From contig CAZDVW010000003.1 in NCBI GenBank assembly GCA_964509205.1, positions 1 to 64,000 on the forward strand: a DNA stretch of 64,000 nucleotides, written 5' to 3'. The stretch comes from Duodenibacillus sp964509205 (GTDB taxonomy: Bacteria > Pseudomonadota > Gammaproteobacteria > Burkholderiales > Burkholderiaceae_F). The position numbers were made by a program, and so were the translations under genes. Below are positions 1 to 8,206 of the stretch, in pieces. Numbering within the stretch: position 1 is the first letter of the stretch; every line of letters starts with the position of its first letter. A model generated the notes under the pieces. That model made no database searches and was not told the DNA's origin. It saw only the letters and a program-made list of their open reading frames with translations.

Positions 1-272
1 TTCCTCACTGTTTCCTTCAAGGAAAACGTCTGAAAGAACCTACTCAAATTGTTCGACGGTAGTTTGGCAAAAAATATTTCCGTTTGTCAAATCGTTTTCT
101 CTCAGATCATCCGAAATATGTAGACGATCCTTCTTCGATTCAACTCGAGAATTCTCTCAAGTAATGACATTCTGCATCGAATCGCTGCAAGTGAGTTTTT
201 ATAGGAACTGCAAAACGTTTTCTCAAAAAATTCGCTTGAAAAATGACTCTTTTCATTGAATACACAGGCATG

Positions 273-302
273 AAAAAACCGCGCCCGATCAAGGAACGCG
301 GT
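273..302 (-). terminator. Rho-independent terminator after the two-component operon
   Basis: On the minus strand a 6-bp GC-only-plus-A stem (ACCGCG at 297-302, CGCGGT at 278-283) is followed by six T residues (A tract 273-278 on the plus strand). It lies downstream of the response-regulator gene and would end that operon. Confidence 0.7.
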
Positions 303-318
303 CTTTACTTTTTTGCCA

Positions 319-351
319 ATTCGTACGTCCGAAACATTCGAACGTACGAAT
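319..351. repeat. 10-bp perfect inverted repeat
   Basis: The arms ATTCGTACGT (319-328) and ACGTACGAAT (342-351) are perfect reverse complements around 13 nt. No T tract follows on either strand, so it is not an obvious terminator. It could be a protein-binding site or an RNA stem in the 3' part of the two-component transcript. Confidence 0.5.
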
Positions 352-359
352 AAGCAGCA

Positions 360-446
360 TTAAACCATGAGAACGGCGCAGGCGATAACTGCGACGACGC
401 AAGGAATCGCTGTGTATTTGATAATCAATTCATTGCTCGCTCCGGA
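360..446 (-). CDS. Possible tiny hydrophobic peptide (uncertain)
   Basis: After the response-regulator stop, the same frame reopens and ends at 360. Its last 22 or so residues are strongly hydrophobic (ending IACAVLMV), preceded by a polar SGASNEL stretch. There is no ATG: possible starts are TTG at 446 (29 aa) or TTG at 428 (22 aa). A GGAG lies about 11 nt before the latter. It could be a one-pass membrane peptide, or the remnant C-terminus of a lost transporter. No family was recognised. Confidence 0.2.
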   Translation of the reverse strand, partial: SGASNELIIKYTAIPCVVAVIACAVLMV

Positions 447-497
447 CAATGCTAAAGAGCATCGGTGCCAACAACCCAATACCTTTTCGCTCGAGTT

Positions 498-1133
498 TTA
501 TTTTTCAAAAATTCCAAGCTGATGAAGTTGATTAAGGCACTTCGAAATGCCGACGGCATTCCTCACTCCCAGTTTCTGGCACAAGTTGGCTCGATGCACT
601 TGAACTGTGCGTTCGGCAATTTGGAGTCTGTCGGCAATAATTTTGTTCATCAGTCCTTCATACACGAGCAAGGCAACTTCTCTTTCCCGGCGGCTCAGCG
701 AGTTCCAGCGCTCAATAAGCTTGCTGTTTTCGATCTGTTCTTGAGTATCCGAGAAACTCTTCTCGACTGCCCTGTCAATGGCTTCCAGCAATTTCTCATC
801 AACAACCGGTTTGCAAAGAAAGTCCATTGCTCCCTGCTTCAGTGCTTTAACAGCCATTTCGATGTCCCCGTGCGCAGAGACAAGAATCACCGGCATTTGG
901 GAAGAACGCTGAGCTAACTTTGCTTGCAATTCGATACCATTTAGTCCCGGCATACGAACGTCAAACACTCCGCATCCCTGAATTGTCGGGTCATCATTTT
1001 CCAGGAAATCCTCTGCACTCGAGTAGGTTCTGACAAGCCACCCTTCTCCCTCAATCAGATATTTGTAGGAATCACGGACTCCCTTATCATCATCCACAAT
1101 ACGAATTACAGCGCGCGATTTTCGGTTATCCAT
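498..1133 (-). CDS. FixJ/LuxR-family response regulator, TtrR-like
   Basis: This 211-aa cytoplasmic response regulator has an N-terminal receiver domain (about residues 8-125) with acidic pocket D14-D15, phospho-acceptor D58 (FDVRMPG), switch S86 and K108. A LuxR-type helix-turn-helix follows at about 145-205 (SRREREVALLV, ERTVQVHR). It starts 5 nt after the sensor-kinase gene, and its ribosome site GAGGAG sits in the kinase tail, so the two are co-translated. The architecture is that of FixJ, TtrR and TodT regulators. The target genes are unknown; the divergent small gene at 3004 is one candidate. A terminator follows at 273-302. Confidence 0.9.
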   Translation of the reverse strand: MDNRKSRAVIRIVDDDKGVRDSYKYLIEGEGWLVRTYSSAEDFLENDDPTIQGCGVFDVRMPGLNGIELQAKLAQRSSQMPVILVSAHGDIEMAVKALKQGAMDFLCKPVVDEKLLEAIDRAVEKSFSDTQEQIENSKLIERWNSLSRREREVALLVYEGLMNKIIADRLQIAERTVQVHRANLCQKLGVRNAVGISKCLNQLHQLGIFEK

Positions 1134-1138
1134 CGAAA

Positions 1139-2857
1139 TTACTCCTCAGTCAAAGGAAACTTCACTGTTACTTTGAGTCCGCACGGCTCATTGCGTGCGA
1201 AAGAAATTGTTCCGTCGTACGACTCGATGATGCGTCTGGCGATCGAAAGGCCGAGACCGAGCCCTTCGTTCTTTTCCGATTGCATCGGAACGGAAAGTTG
1301 CTCAAGTTGCTCATCTGTCTCAATGGTTCCGTTGTCGGAAACCACGAGAAGGATTGTTTGATCCTGCGTCCGAACATCAACTGCCACCCGACCCTCTGGC
1401 TTCCCTTCAATGGCTTCCAGCGCATTCTTAATTAAGTTTCGAATCACAAGCGTCATTTCAAGCTGATCGACGCGAATTCGGGGGTTGTTTGCTGTAGTCA
1501 ACTGGATCTTTTCTGGCGAGACTGTCTCAAATCCAAGAATTACTTTCTTGACAAGATGATCCAGCTGAACAACTTCAGGCTGGCTTTCTCTTTTTTTCGC
1601 ATAATTTCTCACGTGATCCACAATGGCACTTGCACGCTCATTCTCTTGAAGAATTCGCCCGAGAGCGAAAGACAAGGATTCCGGAGTCAATGCGTTGTTG
1701 TTGGCTCTCCGCTTAATGCCCATTGCGAAATTTGTGATAGCGGCAAGAGGTTGCCGCAGTTCGTGCGCCACGATGCTCGAAATCTGTGAAACACTCGCCG
1801 CATGTTCGACCTCTTCAAAGCGCTTCTCTGCAAGTCGCTTTTTTTGCATAGTTTGCGTCAATTCCGCCGTAAGACGGCGAACAGTGCGTTCCGTCAAGAA
1901 ATTATGGACAAGAAGCCCGATGACGAGAAGGAGCGCCAAAACAACCCATGTGATGTGATCGAGCAAGAACTCAGTGGCTGTTTTTTGACGAAACTTAAGA
2001 TAAGGCTGGAACTGCAACACTTCTTGTGCGTCATGCACCTCACGATAATCGCGTGCCGTATCCCACGTGACGGTTCTGGAGAAATCAAACGCTCGCAAAG
2101 CATGAGCAAAGTGTTCTCCCGTCTTTTTGCTGACGCGGATGCTGGAGGCAAAGGCCCATCCCGGGAAAATCCCTGTTGAATGAGGCGTCAACGTTTTTTT
2201 CGTCCCGTTATTCTTTCCCGGAATAATTTCAAACTCTGAAAACATCTCCGCATCGACTTCTCGGTAAAGACACGAGGAGACAGCTAGAGCATCAATCTCT
2301 CCTCTCTTTAAGAGCTCAACCGCTTTTTCCAAGCGAGGAATACGCGTAAGACGCCAAAAGTTTTTAAGCGGAAGCTTCCTTTGATGCAGTTCATCGAGCA
2401 ACAACAGTTCTGTATCCGGAATGTCGTGTTCAATAAGCGCAATCTCTTTGCCTTGCAGATCCGACCACCGTTTATTGCCTTTTTTTGTGAAAACAAGCGC
2501 CGTTGTTTCAGAGAAAAATTCTTTGTCCTTTTCTTGGTAAAGCGATGCGAGCAATTCGTAACCGTAGTAACGCTCTAAAACGCTGATAACCTGCGGGCTT
2601 GCACAAACAAAATCGATCTCTTGATTTCGAACAGCCTCATAGATCGCTTCAACGGGAAGTTGACGCACGACAAGACGTCTTTCGGGATACAGCGGATCAA
2701 TCTTGTGAAAAGAATCACGAATCACCCATTGCATCTTCGGCATGCTGCTGTCTAGGACGCCGATAACCCAATTGCTTGACGGGTCCGCACAAAAACTCGC
2801 CGAAGCAGATGCAAGGCCGATAAAAAAAACAATCAATCGCAATAAAAGACTGTGCAT
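1139..2857 (-). CDS. Sensor histidine kinase with periplasmic PhnD-type binding domain (TtrS-like)
   Basis: This is a 572-aa membrane sensor. A signal peptide (about 1-23, ending SFCA) leads into a periplasmic substrate-binding domain of the phosphonate/PhnD type (about 28-290). One membrane helix follows (302-320, WVVLALLLVIGLLV), then a coiled linker and a kinase core. H365 (AHELRQP) is the phosphorylated histidine; the N box is NLIKNALEA near 474, the G1 box DNG 508-510, and the G2 box GLGLGL near 532. TtrS, the tetrathionate sensor, has this domain order. No reductase gene lies alongside, so the ligand cannot be named. The start is supported by GGAAGG 8 nt upstream. Confidence 0.88.
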   Translation of the reverse strand: MHSLLLRLIVFFIGLASASASFCADPSSNWVIGVLDSSMPKMQWVIRDSFHKIDPLYPERRLVVRQLPVEAIYEAVRNQEIDFVCASPQVISVLERYYGYELLASLYQEKDKEFFSETTALVFTKKGNKRWSDLQGKEIALIEHDIPDTELLLLDELHQRKLPLKNFWRLTRIPRLEKAVELLKRGEIDALAVSSCLYREVDAEMFSEFEIIPGKNNGTKKTLTPHSTGIFPGWAFASSIRVSKKTGEHFAHALRAFDFSRTVTWDTARDYREVHDAQEVLQFQPYLKFRQKTATEFLLDHITWVVLALLLVIGLLVHNFLTERTVRRLTAELTQTMQKKRLAEKRFEEVEHAASVSQISSIVAHELRQPLAAITNFAMGIKRRANNNALTPESLSFALGRILQENERASAIVDHVRNYAKKRESQPEVVQLDHLVKKVILGFETVSPEKIQLTTANNPRIRVDQLEMTLVIRNLIKNALEAIEGKPEGRVAVDVRTQDQTILLVVSDNGTIETDEQLEQLSVPMQSEKNEGLGLGLSIARRIIESYDGTISFARNEPCGLKVTVKFPLTEE

Positions 2858-2940
2858 GGAAAATCCTTCCCTCCGCCTCAGAGGTTAATCAGACAGGAGG
2901 AAAATCGCCACCTTCGTTTTCTACTTAGTCATAAAACACA

Positions 2941-2976
2941 ATTTCGTAAAAGCGAAATATTTTTTAAAGTCGCTTT
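2941..2976. promoter_or_regulatory. Candidate operator between sensor kinase and small gene
   Basis: Two overlapping inverted repeats lie in the 146-nt divergent gap: ATTTCG (2941-2946) with CGAAAT (2953-2958), and AAAGCGA (2949-2955) with TCGCTTT (2970-2976). They sit 28-63 nt before the small-peptide start. A dimeric regulator, possibly the neighbouring response regulator, could bind here; this is inference from symmetry only. Confidence 0.35.
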
Positions 2977-3003
2977 CATAAAAGAACCACTTAGGAGAGA
3001 ATC

Positions 3004-3099
3004 ATGTTCCCAATCCAGAATTCAGTCGACATCATTGCGCTCGTCATTGCTGCGGGCGTCGCACTTGCACTCATTTTTATTGCCTTTAAAGCAACTTAG
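3004..3099 (+). CDS. 31-aa single-pass membrane peptide
   Basis: The frame begins at ATG 3004, 6 nt after a strong AGGAGA ribosome site (2992-2997), and encodes 31 residues. The N-terminus is MFPIQNSVD; a helix rich in I, A, V, L and F runs from about 10 to 28, and the peptide ends FKAT, consistent with one membrane span. A strong terminator follows at 3186-3225, so this looks like a free-standing gene divergent from the sensor kinase. The family was not recognised. By analogy with other short membrane peptides it could be a subunit or modulator of a membrane complex or of the sensor itself, but nothing in the sequence proves it. Confidence 0.6.
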   Translation: MFPIQNSVDIIALVIAAGVALALIFIAFKAT

Positions 3100-3185
3100 T
3101 CAAGTCTTTAAAGACAACACCCCTTCAGGCGCAACATCCTCCGCGTCTGATGAAGCAGTTCTTAGAAACACAAAGCAAACTAATT

Positions 3186-3225
3186 ACCCGAGGAATCTGA
3201 TTGCAGATTACCTCGGGTCTTTTTT
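3186..3225 (+). terminator. Strong Rho-independent terminator
   Basis: ACCCGAGG (3186-3193) pairs with CCTCGGGT (3211-3218). The stem continues inward as AATCTG (3194-3199) with CAGATT (3204-3209), with one bulged A at 3210 and an ATTG loop. A C then six T residues follow. It ends the transcript of the 31-aa peptide and touches the stop codon of the convergent dehydrogenase gene. Confidence 0.85.
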
Positions 3226-4126
3226 AGTGGATCTTGTCTGCCAAAAGTCGGATGAGTGCAGAAGTGTCCAGCCGTCCGTCGCCTCGCTGCTGGAGCTTTT
3301 CATAAAACTTTTCAACCATTGCGGTAAGCGGCATCTCCGAACCGTTCTTTTCAGCTTCGTCCAACACGATGCAAAGATCCTTTTTCATCCAGTCAACCGC
3401 AAAACCGAAATCAAACTTGCCTTCGAGCATTGTTTTAGAGCGATTATCCATCTGCCAGGAGCCGGCACATCCCTTTGAGATTGCTTGAACAACGCGATCC
3501 ATATCAAGACCGGCATTCCTGCCGAAAGCGAGCCCTTCCGACAATGATTGCAGGACACCCGCAATACAAACCTGGTTAACCATTTTCGTCAACTGACCGC
3601 TGCCGGCCTTACCCATGTAAGTAACGGCACTCGAGTACGCGGCAATCACACCGACAGCCGCATCAAAATCGGCCGTATCTCCGCCGACCATAACTGTAAG
3701 CGTTCCGGCTTCAGCCCCCGACTGTCCGCCCGAAACCGGAGCATCAAGGAACCCTAATCCTTTTTCCTTCGCTTTCGCAAAAAGCTCACGAGACAGCATG
3801 GCAGAATCCGTCGTTGAATCCACAAGGATCGCCCCGGGCTGCATTCCGGCAAAAATTCCGTCGTCGCCGTAAACAACACTCCTGACGTCGTCATCGTTGC
3901 CGACGCAAACGAAAACAATATCTCGTCCCTCAGACGCCTCTCTCGGAGTTTTTGCCAACCTTCCGCCGTGTTCGCGAACCCATTTTTCTGCCTTCTCGGT
4001 TGTTCTGTTGTAGACGACCACATCATGGCCGGCCGCCTTCAGATGTCCTGCCATGGGATAGCCCATAACACCCAAACCGACAAAAGCAACGCGCTTTGTT
4101 TCTCCGCCGTTTTTAACTTCTTGCAT
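3224..4126 (-). CDS. NAD(P)-dependent beta-hydroxyacid dehydrogenase, GarR/MmsB type
   Basis: This 300-aa enzyme is of the 3-hydroxyisobutyrate / tartronate-semialdehyde reductase family. The Rossmann motif GLGVMG is at 17-22, the substrate-binding segment DAPVSGG at 128-134 and the catalytic lysine K181 in GQLTKMVNQ. The family reduces or oxidises short beta-hydroxy acids with NAD(P)H; the substrate cannot be chosen from sequence alone (2-hydroxy-3-oxopropionate reductase is the closest guess). The start at 4126 was preferred over upstream in-frame codons because it lies 1 nt past the sbcB stop with GGGAGA just ahead. It is translationally linked to sbcB. Confidence 0.85.
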   Translation of the reverse strand: MQEVKNGGETKRVAFVGLGVMGYPMAGHLKAAGHDVVVYNRTTEKAEKWVREHGGRLAKTPREASEGRDIVFVCVGNDDDVRSVVYGDDGIFAGMQPGAILVDSTTDSAMLSRELFAKAKEKGLGFLDAPVSGGQSGAEAGTLTVMVGGDTADFDAAVGVIAAYSSAVTYMGKAGSGQLTKMVNQVCIAGVLQSLSEGLAFGRNAGLDMDRVVQAISKGCAGSWQMDNRSKTMLEGKFDFGFAVDWMKKDLCIVLDEAEKNGSEMPLTAMVEKFYEKLQQRGDGRLDTSALIRLLADKIH

Positions 4127-4127
4127 C

Positions 4128-5651
4128 TCAGTCTCCCTCTGCATCCTGTTGTGCCGAAGAACCCACGTACTCGCCCCAGTTGTAAAGGTCATCGAGTATC
4201 TGCTGGCGTTCCTCAAATTGTTTTTCATTCAATTTTGCCGATTCCAGTGCCTCACAATCCGCTGCGGCAGCCTGATCCACGAGATCAAAGTACTCCGCCA
4301 AACTGCGCGTTCCCTGAACAACCCCCTGAAGACGCACCTCACAAAATGCTTTCCAACGAATCCGTTCAGCTTCTGTCAATGTTTCCGGCCAATTGCGCGC
4401 CCGTTTTCTCCAAAAGAGTTCCCCGAGCCGTTCATCCTCAAAATGAATACGCCCGTCGGCTGTCGCTTGAGCTAAAGTTTCCGGGTTGAGCGAAGCCGCA
4501 CGGTCAATGACGGCTCGGTCCGAAGCCGAAACAAACCTCTCATACAGCGCACAATCGGCATCAACTTTTTCGGGCTCACTAATTTCTTCCGTACTCAGAG
4601 AAATCGGTCCCTGAAGCGAAGGCATCATTTCTTGGAGTTTTTCAACGTTGTGAGCAACGGAATCCAGATTGATTCCAAACCGCTCGCACGCACTCTTTTT
4701 AAGCACATTCAAATTCGAGCAGATAAAGGGAAACTTGTTGGGTCTCAAACGAAAGAGCGGAAGCGGTTGTTCGCCGTCTGCCAACCCCATTCGCTGCCAA
4801 GACCGACGACGAATTTCCTCGGCCGAGAGCGAAAGAAGCTCTGTCGGGTCTTCCATACAGTCCCAAACAATGATCTCATGTTGCTTCGTTTCCCACAGAG
4901 GGAACGCCACACGAATAAATCCCCGACTCTGTCCTGCCCCTGCATCAATCCATACTGCGGGTTTGGCGCACGCCCCGTCCGATCCCATCAGTGCGTTTTG
5001 GATTGCCTTTTTTGAACGATTATCAAAAGCCCACTGCCAAAATCTCGGATTTTTCTCTCGAATCAAACGAGCCAACGCAATGGTCGCATAGACATCGCTC
5101 ATCGCATCATGAGCATGCTGATGCTCCAGGCGATTGGCAGCCGTTAACTTTTCCAACCGGAATGAAATTCGCTTCCTGCCGTCCGCCCCAACGACTTCCG
5201 GCCAAACGATTCCTTCCGGACGCAACGCCCAAACCGCCTGAACCAAGGGGAAAAGATCCCAGCGTGAACAACCGTTTTCCCATTCCCGAGCATAGGGATC
5301 TTCGAGGTTTCGCCAAAATAAAAACCGAGAAACTTCATCATCGAAACAGCGAGAGTTATATCCAATTGACACTGTGTTCGGAATGCGGAATACGCGGTTA
5401 ATCCGGCTTGCAAACGAGGCCTCACACACAGCGCCCTTCGCGTGAACCAACTGCGGGGTCAAACCGGTAAGAAGACAGGCTTGAGGATTAGGAAGATAGT
5501 CGGGTGCGCAGTCGCAATACCAAACATCCGGATCCCCGACAAGATTGAGATCGGCATCCGTTCGAACCCCGGCAAACTGCGCCGGGCGATCAAGCCGCTT
5601 GTCTAGTCCGTACGTCTCATAGTCATGCCAATAAAACGTTATTTCACTCAT
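4128..5651 (-). CDS. sbcB: Exodeoxyribonuclease I
   Basis: A 507-aa 3'-to-5' single-strand DNA exonuclease of the DnaQ fold, acting in recombination and mismatch repair. The first exonuclease motif DYETYG holds metal ligands D10 and E12, and LDRPAQFAG, LTGLTPQ and HDAMSDVYAT are typical SbcB segments. The C-terminal part (LFWRKRARN, near 415) matches the ExoI-specific domain. It is slightly longer than the E. coli protein (475 aa). ATG 5651 was chosen over an in-frame TTG at 5663; neither has a strong ribosome site. Confidence 0.93.
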   Translation of the reverse strand: MSEITFYWHDYETYGLDKRLDRPAQFAGVRTDADLNLVGDPDVWYCDCAPDYLPNPQACLLTGLTPQLVHAKGAVCEASFASRINRVFRIPNTVSIGYNSRCFDDEVSRFLFWRNLEDPYAREWENGCSRWDLFPLVQAVWALRPEGIVWPEVVGADGRKRISFRLEKLTAANRLEHQHAHDAMSDVYATIALARLIREKNPRFWQWAFDNRSKKAIQNALMGSDGACAKPAVWIDAGAGQSRGFIRVAFPLWETKQHEIIVWDCMEDPTELLSLSAEEIRRRSWQRMGLADGEQPLPLFRLRPNKFPFICSNLNVLKKSACERFGINLDSVAHNVEKLQEMMPSLQGPISLSTEEISEPEKVDADCALYERFVSASDRAVIDRAASLNPETLAQATADGRIHFEDERLGELFWRKRARNWPETLTEAERIRWKAFCEVRLQGVVQGTRSLAEYFDLVDQAAAADCEALESAKLNEKQFEERQQILDDLYNWGEYVGSSAQQDAEGD

Positions 5652-5705
5652 ACTTAATTCCAATTCAACCCGATCCTAACCTGACCCTGTATTCCCTAAG
5701 AAAAA

Positions 5706-7097
5706 TCACGCAATTTTTGAATACACACCCGCTCGATCTGATTCACGCAAATAGCGATCAAACTGCATTGCAACAGCACGCACAAACATCTTTCCCTTAG
5801 CGCTCACGACAATGCGATCCGGAGTCAGTTCAACCAACTCGTGCTTGGCGTACGCCTGAAGCCTCTTTAACTCATACGCAAACGTCTCATCGAAACGAAT
5901 ACCGAAGCTCTCTTCAATTTCCCTTTTAACAAGTTCAAAACGACACATGATCGTCATGATGACTGTTCGGCGAAGAACATCCTCATTGGAAAGGCAAAAT
6001 CCTCGGCATGTCGCCAAATGTCCGGAGCGAATTGCCTCGTAATACGGTTCAATTTCACGCGGATTGCATGCATAGGTGTTGCCCACATAGGAAATCGCAC
6101 TGGCGCCGAGCGCTATCATGTCGCACTCGGCCTTCGTTGAGTAGCCCTGAAAATTGCGCTGAATCGTTCCTTCTTTCTGTGCAATCGACAGCTCATCGCC
6201 TTCCTTTGCAAAGTGATCCATTCCGATATAGCGATACCCGTTTGCCGTCAGTGTCCGAATTGAATCGAACATGATGTTGACTCTTTCGGTTGCACTTGGA
6301 ATGTCCGCCGGAATAATTCGGCGTTGCGGTTTAAAAATATTCGGCAAGTGCGCATAGTGATAAAGAGCAATTCTGTCAGGAGACAATTCGATGATCTTCT
6401 CGATCGTCTGAGCAAAACTTTCCCGCGTCTGCTTCGGAAGACCATAGATAAGATCTGCGTTAATGGAACGAAAGCCCACCGACCGAGCTTTTTGCATGAC
6501 ATCGCGAATTAACTCATACGACTGAATGCGGTTGACTGCTTTTAAAACCTCTTCATTGAAGTCTTGGATCCCGAGACTCATGCGGTTAAATCCGAGTTTC
6601 GCCAGAAGTTCCGTTTTATCCGGCGGACACGTACGAGCATCAATCTCAATGGAATACTCGCCGTCTGACTCAAATGGAAATTCCTCCTTGATCCCGGACA
6701 AAAGCCGTTCAATCTGCTCGTTGCTGAGAAAAGTCGGAGAGCCGCCGCCCCAATGAAGCTGAGAAAGACTCTTTCGCCCGACCAGATGCTGCTTCGTCAG
6801 TTTTGCTTCCTTTAAAACGACATCAATGTATTCATCCGCTTTCGTATGATCTCGCGTCACAACCTTGTTGCAACCGCAGTAAAAACACACATCTGAACAA
6901 AAAGGAACATGCGTATAAACCGAAAGGCCTCTCCCGTCTTGCCGAGAGGCCAGCGCTACCTCATAATCGGAAACGCCGACATCCGCCTTGAAACGATCTG
7001 CCGTCGGGTATGAGGTGTAACGCGGCGCCGGAACATCAAATTTTCGCCAAAGATCAGCATCCGGCAATTCAACACCGCTCAAATTCGGGGCAATCAT
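5706..7097 (-). CDS. hemN: Oxygen-independent coproporphyrinogen III oxidase
   Basis: A 463-aa radical-SAM enzyme that decarboxylates coproporphyrinogen III to protoporphyrinogen IX without oxygen, in the cytoplasm. The iron-sulfur motif is C67-C71-C74 followed by C76 (CSDVCFYCGC), as in E. coli HemN. YTSYPTADRF near the N-terminus and the HemN C-terminal domain after about 360 mark the true HemN rather than HemW. It has a strong AAGGAGGA ribosome site. Two FNR-type boxes lie 69-96 nt upstream of its start, shared with the divergent fnr gene, so induction under low oxygen is likely. Confidence 0.95.
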   Translation of the reverse strand: MIAPNLSGVELPDADLWRKFDVPAPRYTSYPTADRFKADVGVSDYEVALASRQDGRGLSVYTHVPFCSDVCFYCGCNKVVTRDHTKADEYIDVVLKEAKLTKQHLVGRKSLSQLHWGGGSPTFLSNEQIERLLSGIKEEFPFESDGEYSIEIDARTCPPDKTELLAKLGFNRMSLGIQDFNEEVLKAVNRIQSYELIRDVMQKARSVGFRSINADLIYGLPKQTRESFAQTIEKIIELSPDRIALYHYAHLPNIFKPQRRIIPADIPSATERVNIMFDSIRTLTANGYRYIGMDHFAKEGDELSIAQKEGTIQRNFQGYSTKAECDMIALGASAISYVGNTYACNPREIEPYYEAIRSGHLATCRGFCLSNEDVLRRTVIMTIMCRFELVKREIEESFGIRFDETFAYELKRLQAYAKHELVELTPDRIVVSAKGKMFVRAVAMQFDRYLRESDRAGVYSKIA

Positions 7098-7165
7098 TGA
7101 TTCCTCCTTGTTCCCAAGAAAAACTAAGCGCTCTCAAACAGTCTCGGTTCACTCTTTTTTCGAAA

Positions 7166-7193
7166 TTGACTTCCGTCAATTGACTTTAATCAA
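7166..7193. promoter_or_regulatory. Two back-to-back FNR boxes between hemN and fnr
   Basis: TTGACTTCCGTCAA (7166-7179) and TTGACTTTAATCAA (7180-7193) abut with no gap. Each fits the FNR/Anr pattern TTGAY-N4-RTCAA. The centres are 14 bp apart at 7172.5 and 7186.5. They lie in the 282-nt divergent gap and could control hemN, fnr or both. A loose -10-like TACAAAAT at 7201-7208 is correctly placed for plus-strand class II activation from the first box. Confidence 0.75.
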
Positions 7194-7379
7194 ATCTCGA
7201 TACAAAATTAGACCGTTCTGCTCGCGTAAAAACGATTTCTTTGTATGGGTTTTTATATCGATCAGACCCCGCGGATTATAGCGTTCCACTATCGGTCTTC
7301 CCGGATTGCAGATTAATCCGAAAGACTCAAAAAACGGATTGACAGAAAAACAAATTCAAACCACTGGAGGGTTGCCAAA

Positions 7380-8204
7380 ATGTTCCACACACCGAACACA
7401 CCTTCGGCCGGCATGCGAATGATTTGCTCGTCCTGCAGCCTGCGTGACTTCTGTCTTTCCGAAGGACTGGACTTCAAAGAAATTGAGCGGGTTGAAGAAT
7501 TAATCACAATGCGCAAAAGAATTCGCCGAGGCGAAACGCTATATCGTGCGGGCGACCCTTTTGAAGCTTTTTATGCCGTGCGCCTCGGGTTTCTAAAGAG
7601 TTCGGTGCTCTCAAGCGACGGACGCGAACAAGTGACGATGTTTCATATGTCTGGCGACATCGTCGGTTTTGACGGTCTTGCAAACAACGTCTATGCAAGC
7701 GACATGACTGCGCTGGAAGACACAGAGGTCTGCGTCATTTCCTATAAGCGGTTGCGAGAGGTTTCTGCCTCTGCTCCATCCCTGTCAGGACACTTTGAAA
7801 AACTTCTCTCAAGAGAGATTATCCGGCAAAACGGCGTCCTGCTCCTACTGGGCTCCATGCATGCCGAGCAACGAATTGCAGCTTTTCTGCTGAACCTGTC
7901 GCAACGCTTTGAGCAACGCGGCTATTCACGCAGCGAATTTGTCCTTCGCATGACGCGTGCAGAAATTGGCTCTTATCTCGGTCTTAAACTTGAAACCGTC
8001 AGCAGAGTTCTTTCACGTTTCACAAGCGACAATCTCATTCTTGTTAATCAGAAACACGTACAAATTCTGAGTTTTGAAGGATTGCGTTCCATCATAAGCG
8101 GGCAAGCTTTTGTGCGCCAAGAGCAACCCATGCATCCCGTGGAATCTCCCTATGGAATTCGAGGGCTTGTGAGCATCCAGCCGAAGAAAACGCCGCTGAA
8201 ATAG
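7380..8204 (+). CDS. fnr: FNR/Anr-type oxygen-responsive transcription regulator
   Basis: A 274-aa CRP-family regulator. Cysteines C16, C19 and C25 near the N-terminus plus C118 are the four ligands expected for an oxygen-labile 4Fe-4S cluster. A cyclic-nucleotide-like beta-roll spans about 45-130, a dimerisation helix follows, and the C-terminal helix-turn-helix has E205, S208 and R209 (ETVSRVLSRF), the residues that read TTGAT half-sites. It starts at ATG with GGAGG 9 nt upstream. The MATE gene begins 2 nt after its stop. The tandem FNR boxes ahead suggest autoregulation and joint control with hemN. Confidence 0.93.
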   Translation: MFHTPNTPSAGMRMICSSCSLRDFCLSEGLDFKEIERVEELITMRKRIRRGETLYRAGDPFEAFYAVRLGFLKSSVLSSDGREQVTMFHMSGDIVGFDGLANNVYASDMTALEDTEVCVISYKRLREVSASAPSLSGHFEKLLSREIIRQNGVLLLLGSMHAEQRIAAFLLNLSQRFEQRGYSRSEFVLRMTRAEIGSYLGLKLETVSRVLSRFTSDNLILVNQKHVQILSFEGLRSIISGQAFVRQEQPMHPVESPYGIRGLVSIQPKKTPLK

Positions 8205-8206
8205 TT

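Larger units (their letters stand above)
1..359. other. Non-coding left edge, AT-rich
   Basis: No convincing gene lies here. The stretch is AT-rich with many A and T runs and may hold the upstream region of a gene beyond the left edge. Two structures can be seen: a minus-strand terminator at 273-302, and a perfect 10-bp inverted repeat with arms 319-328 and 342-351 around a 13-nt loop. Both lie downstream of the response-regulator gene. Confidence 0.6.

Noticed and set aside
420..430. TTGATAATCAA as an FNR box
   Set aside because: The two half-sites are only 1 nt apart instead of 4, so it does not fit the FNR spacing.
2852..3478. 208-aa plus-strand frame spanning the kinase/dehydrogenase gap
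   Set aside because: It crosses a strong terminator and overlaps two real genes antisense; its composition is Ser, Arg and Phe rich without motifs. The 31-aa frame in another register fits better.
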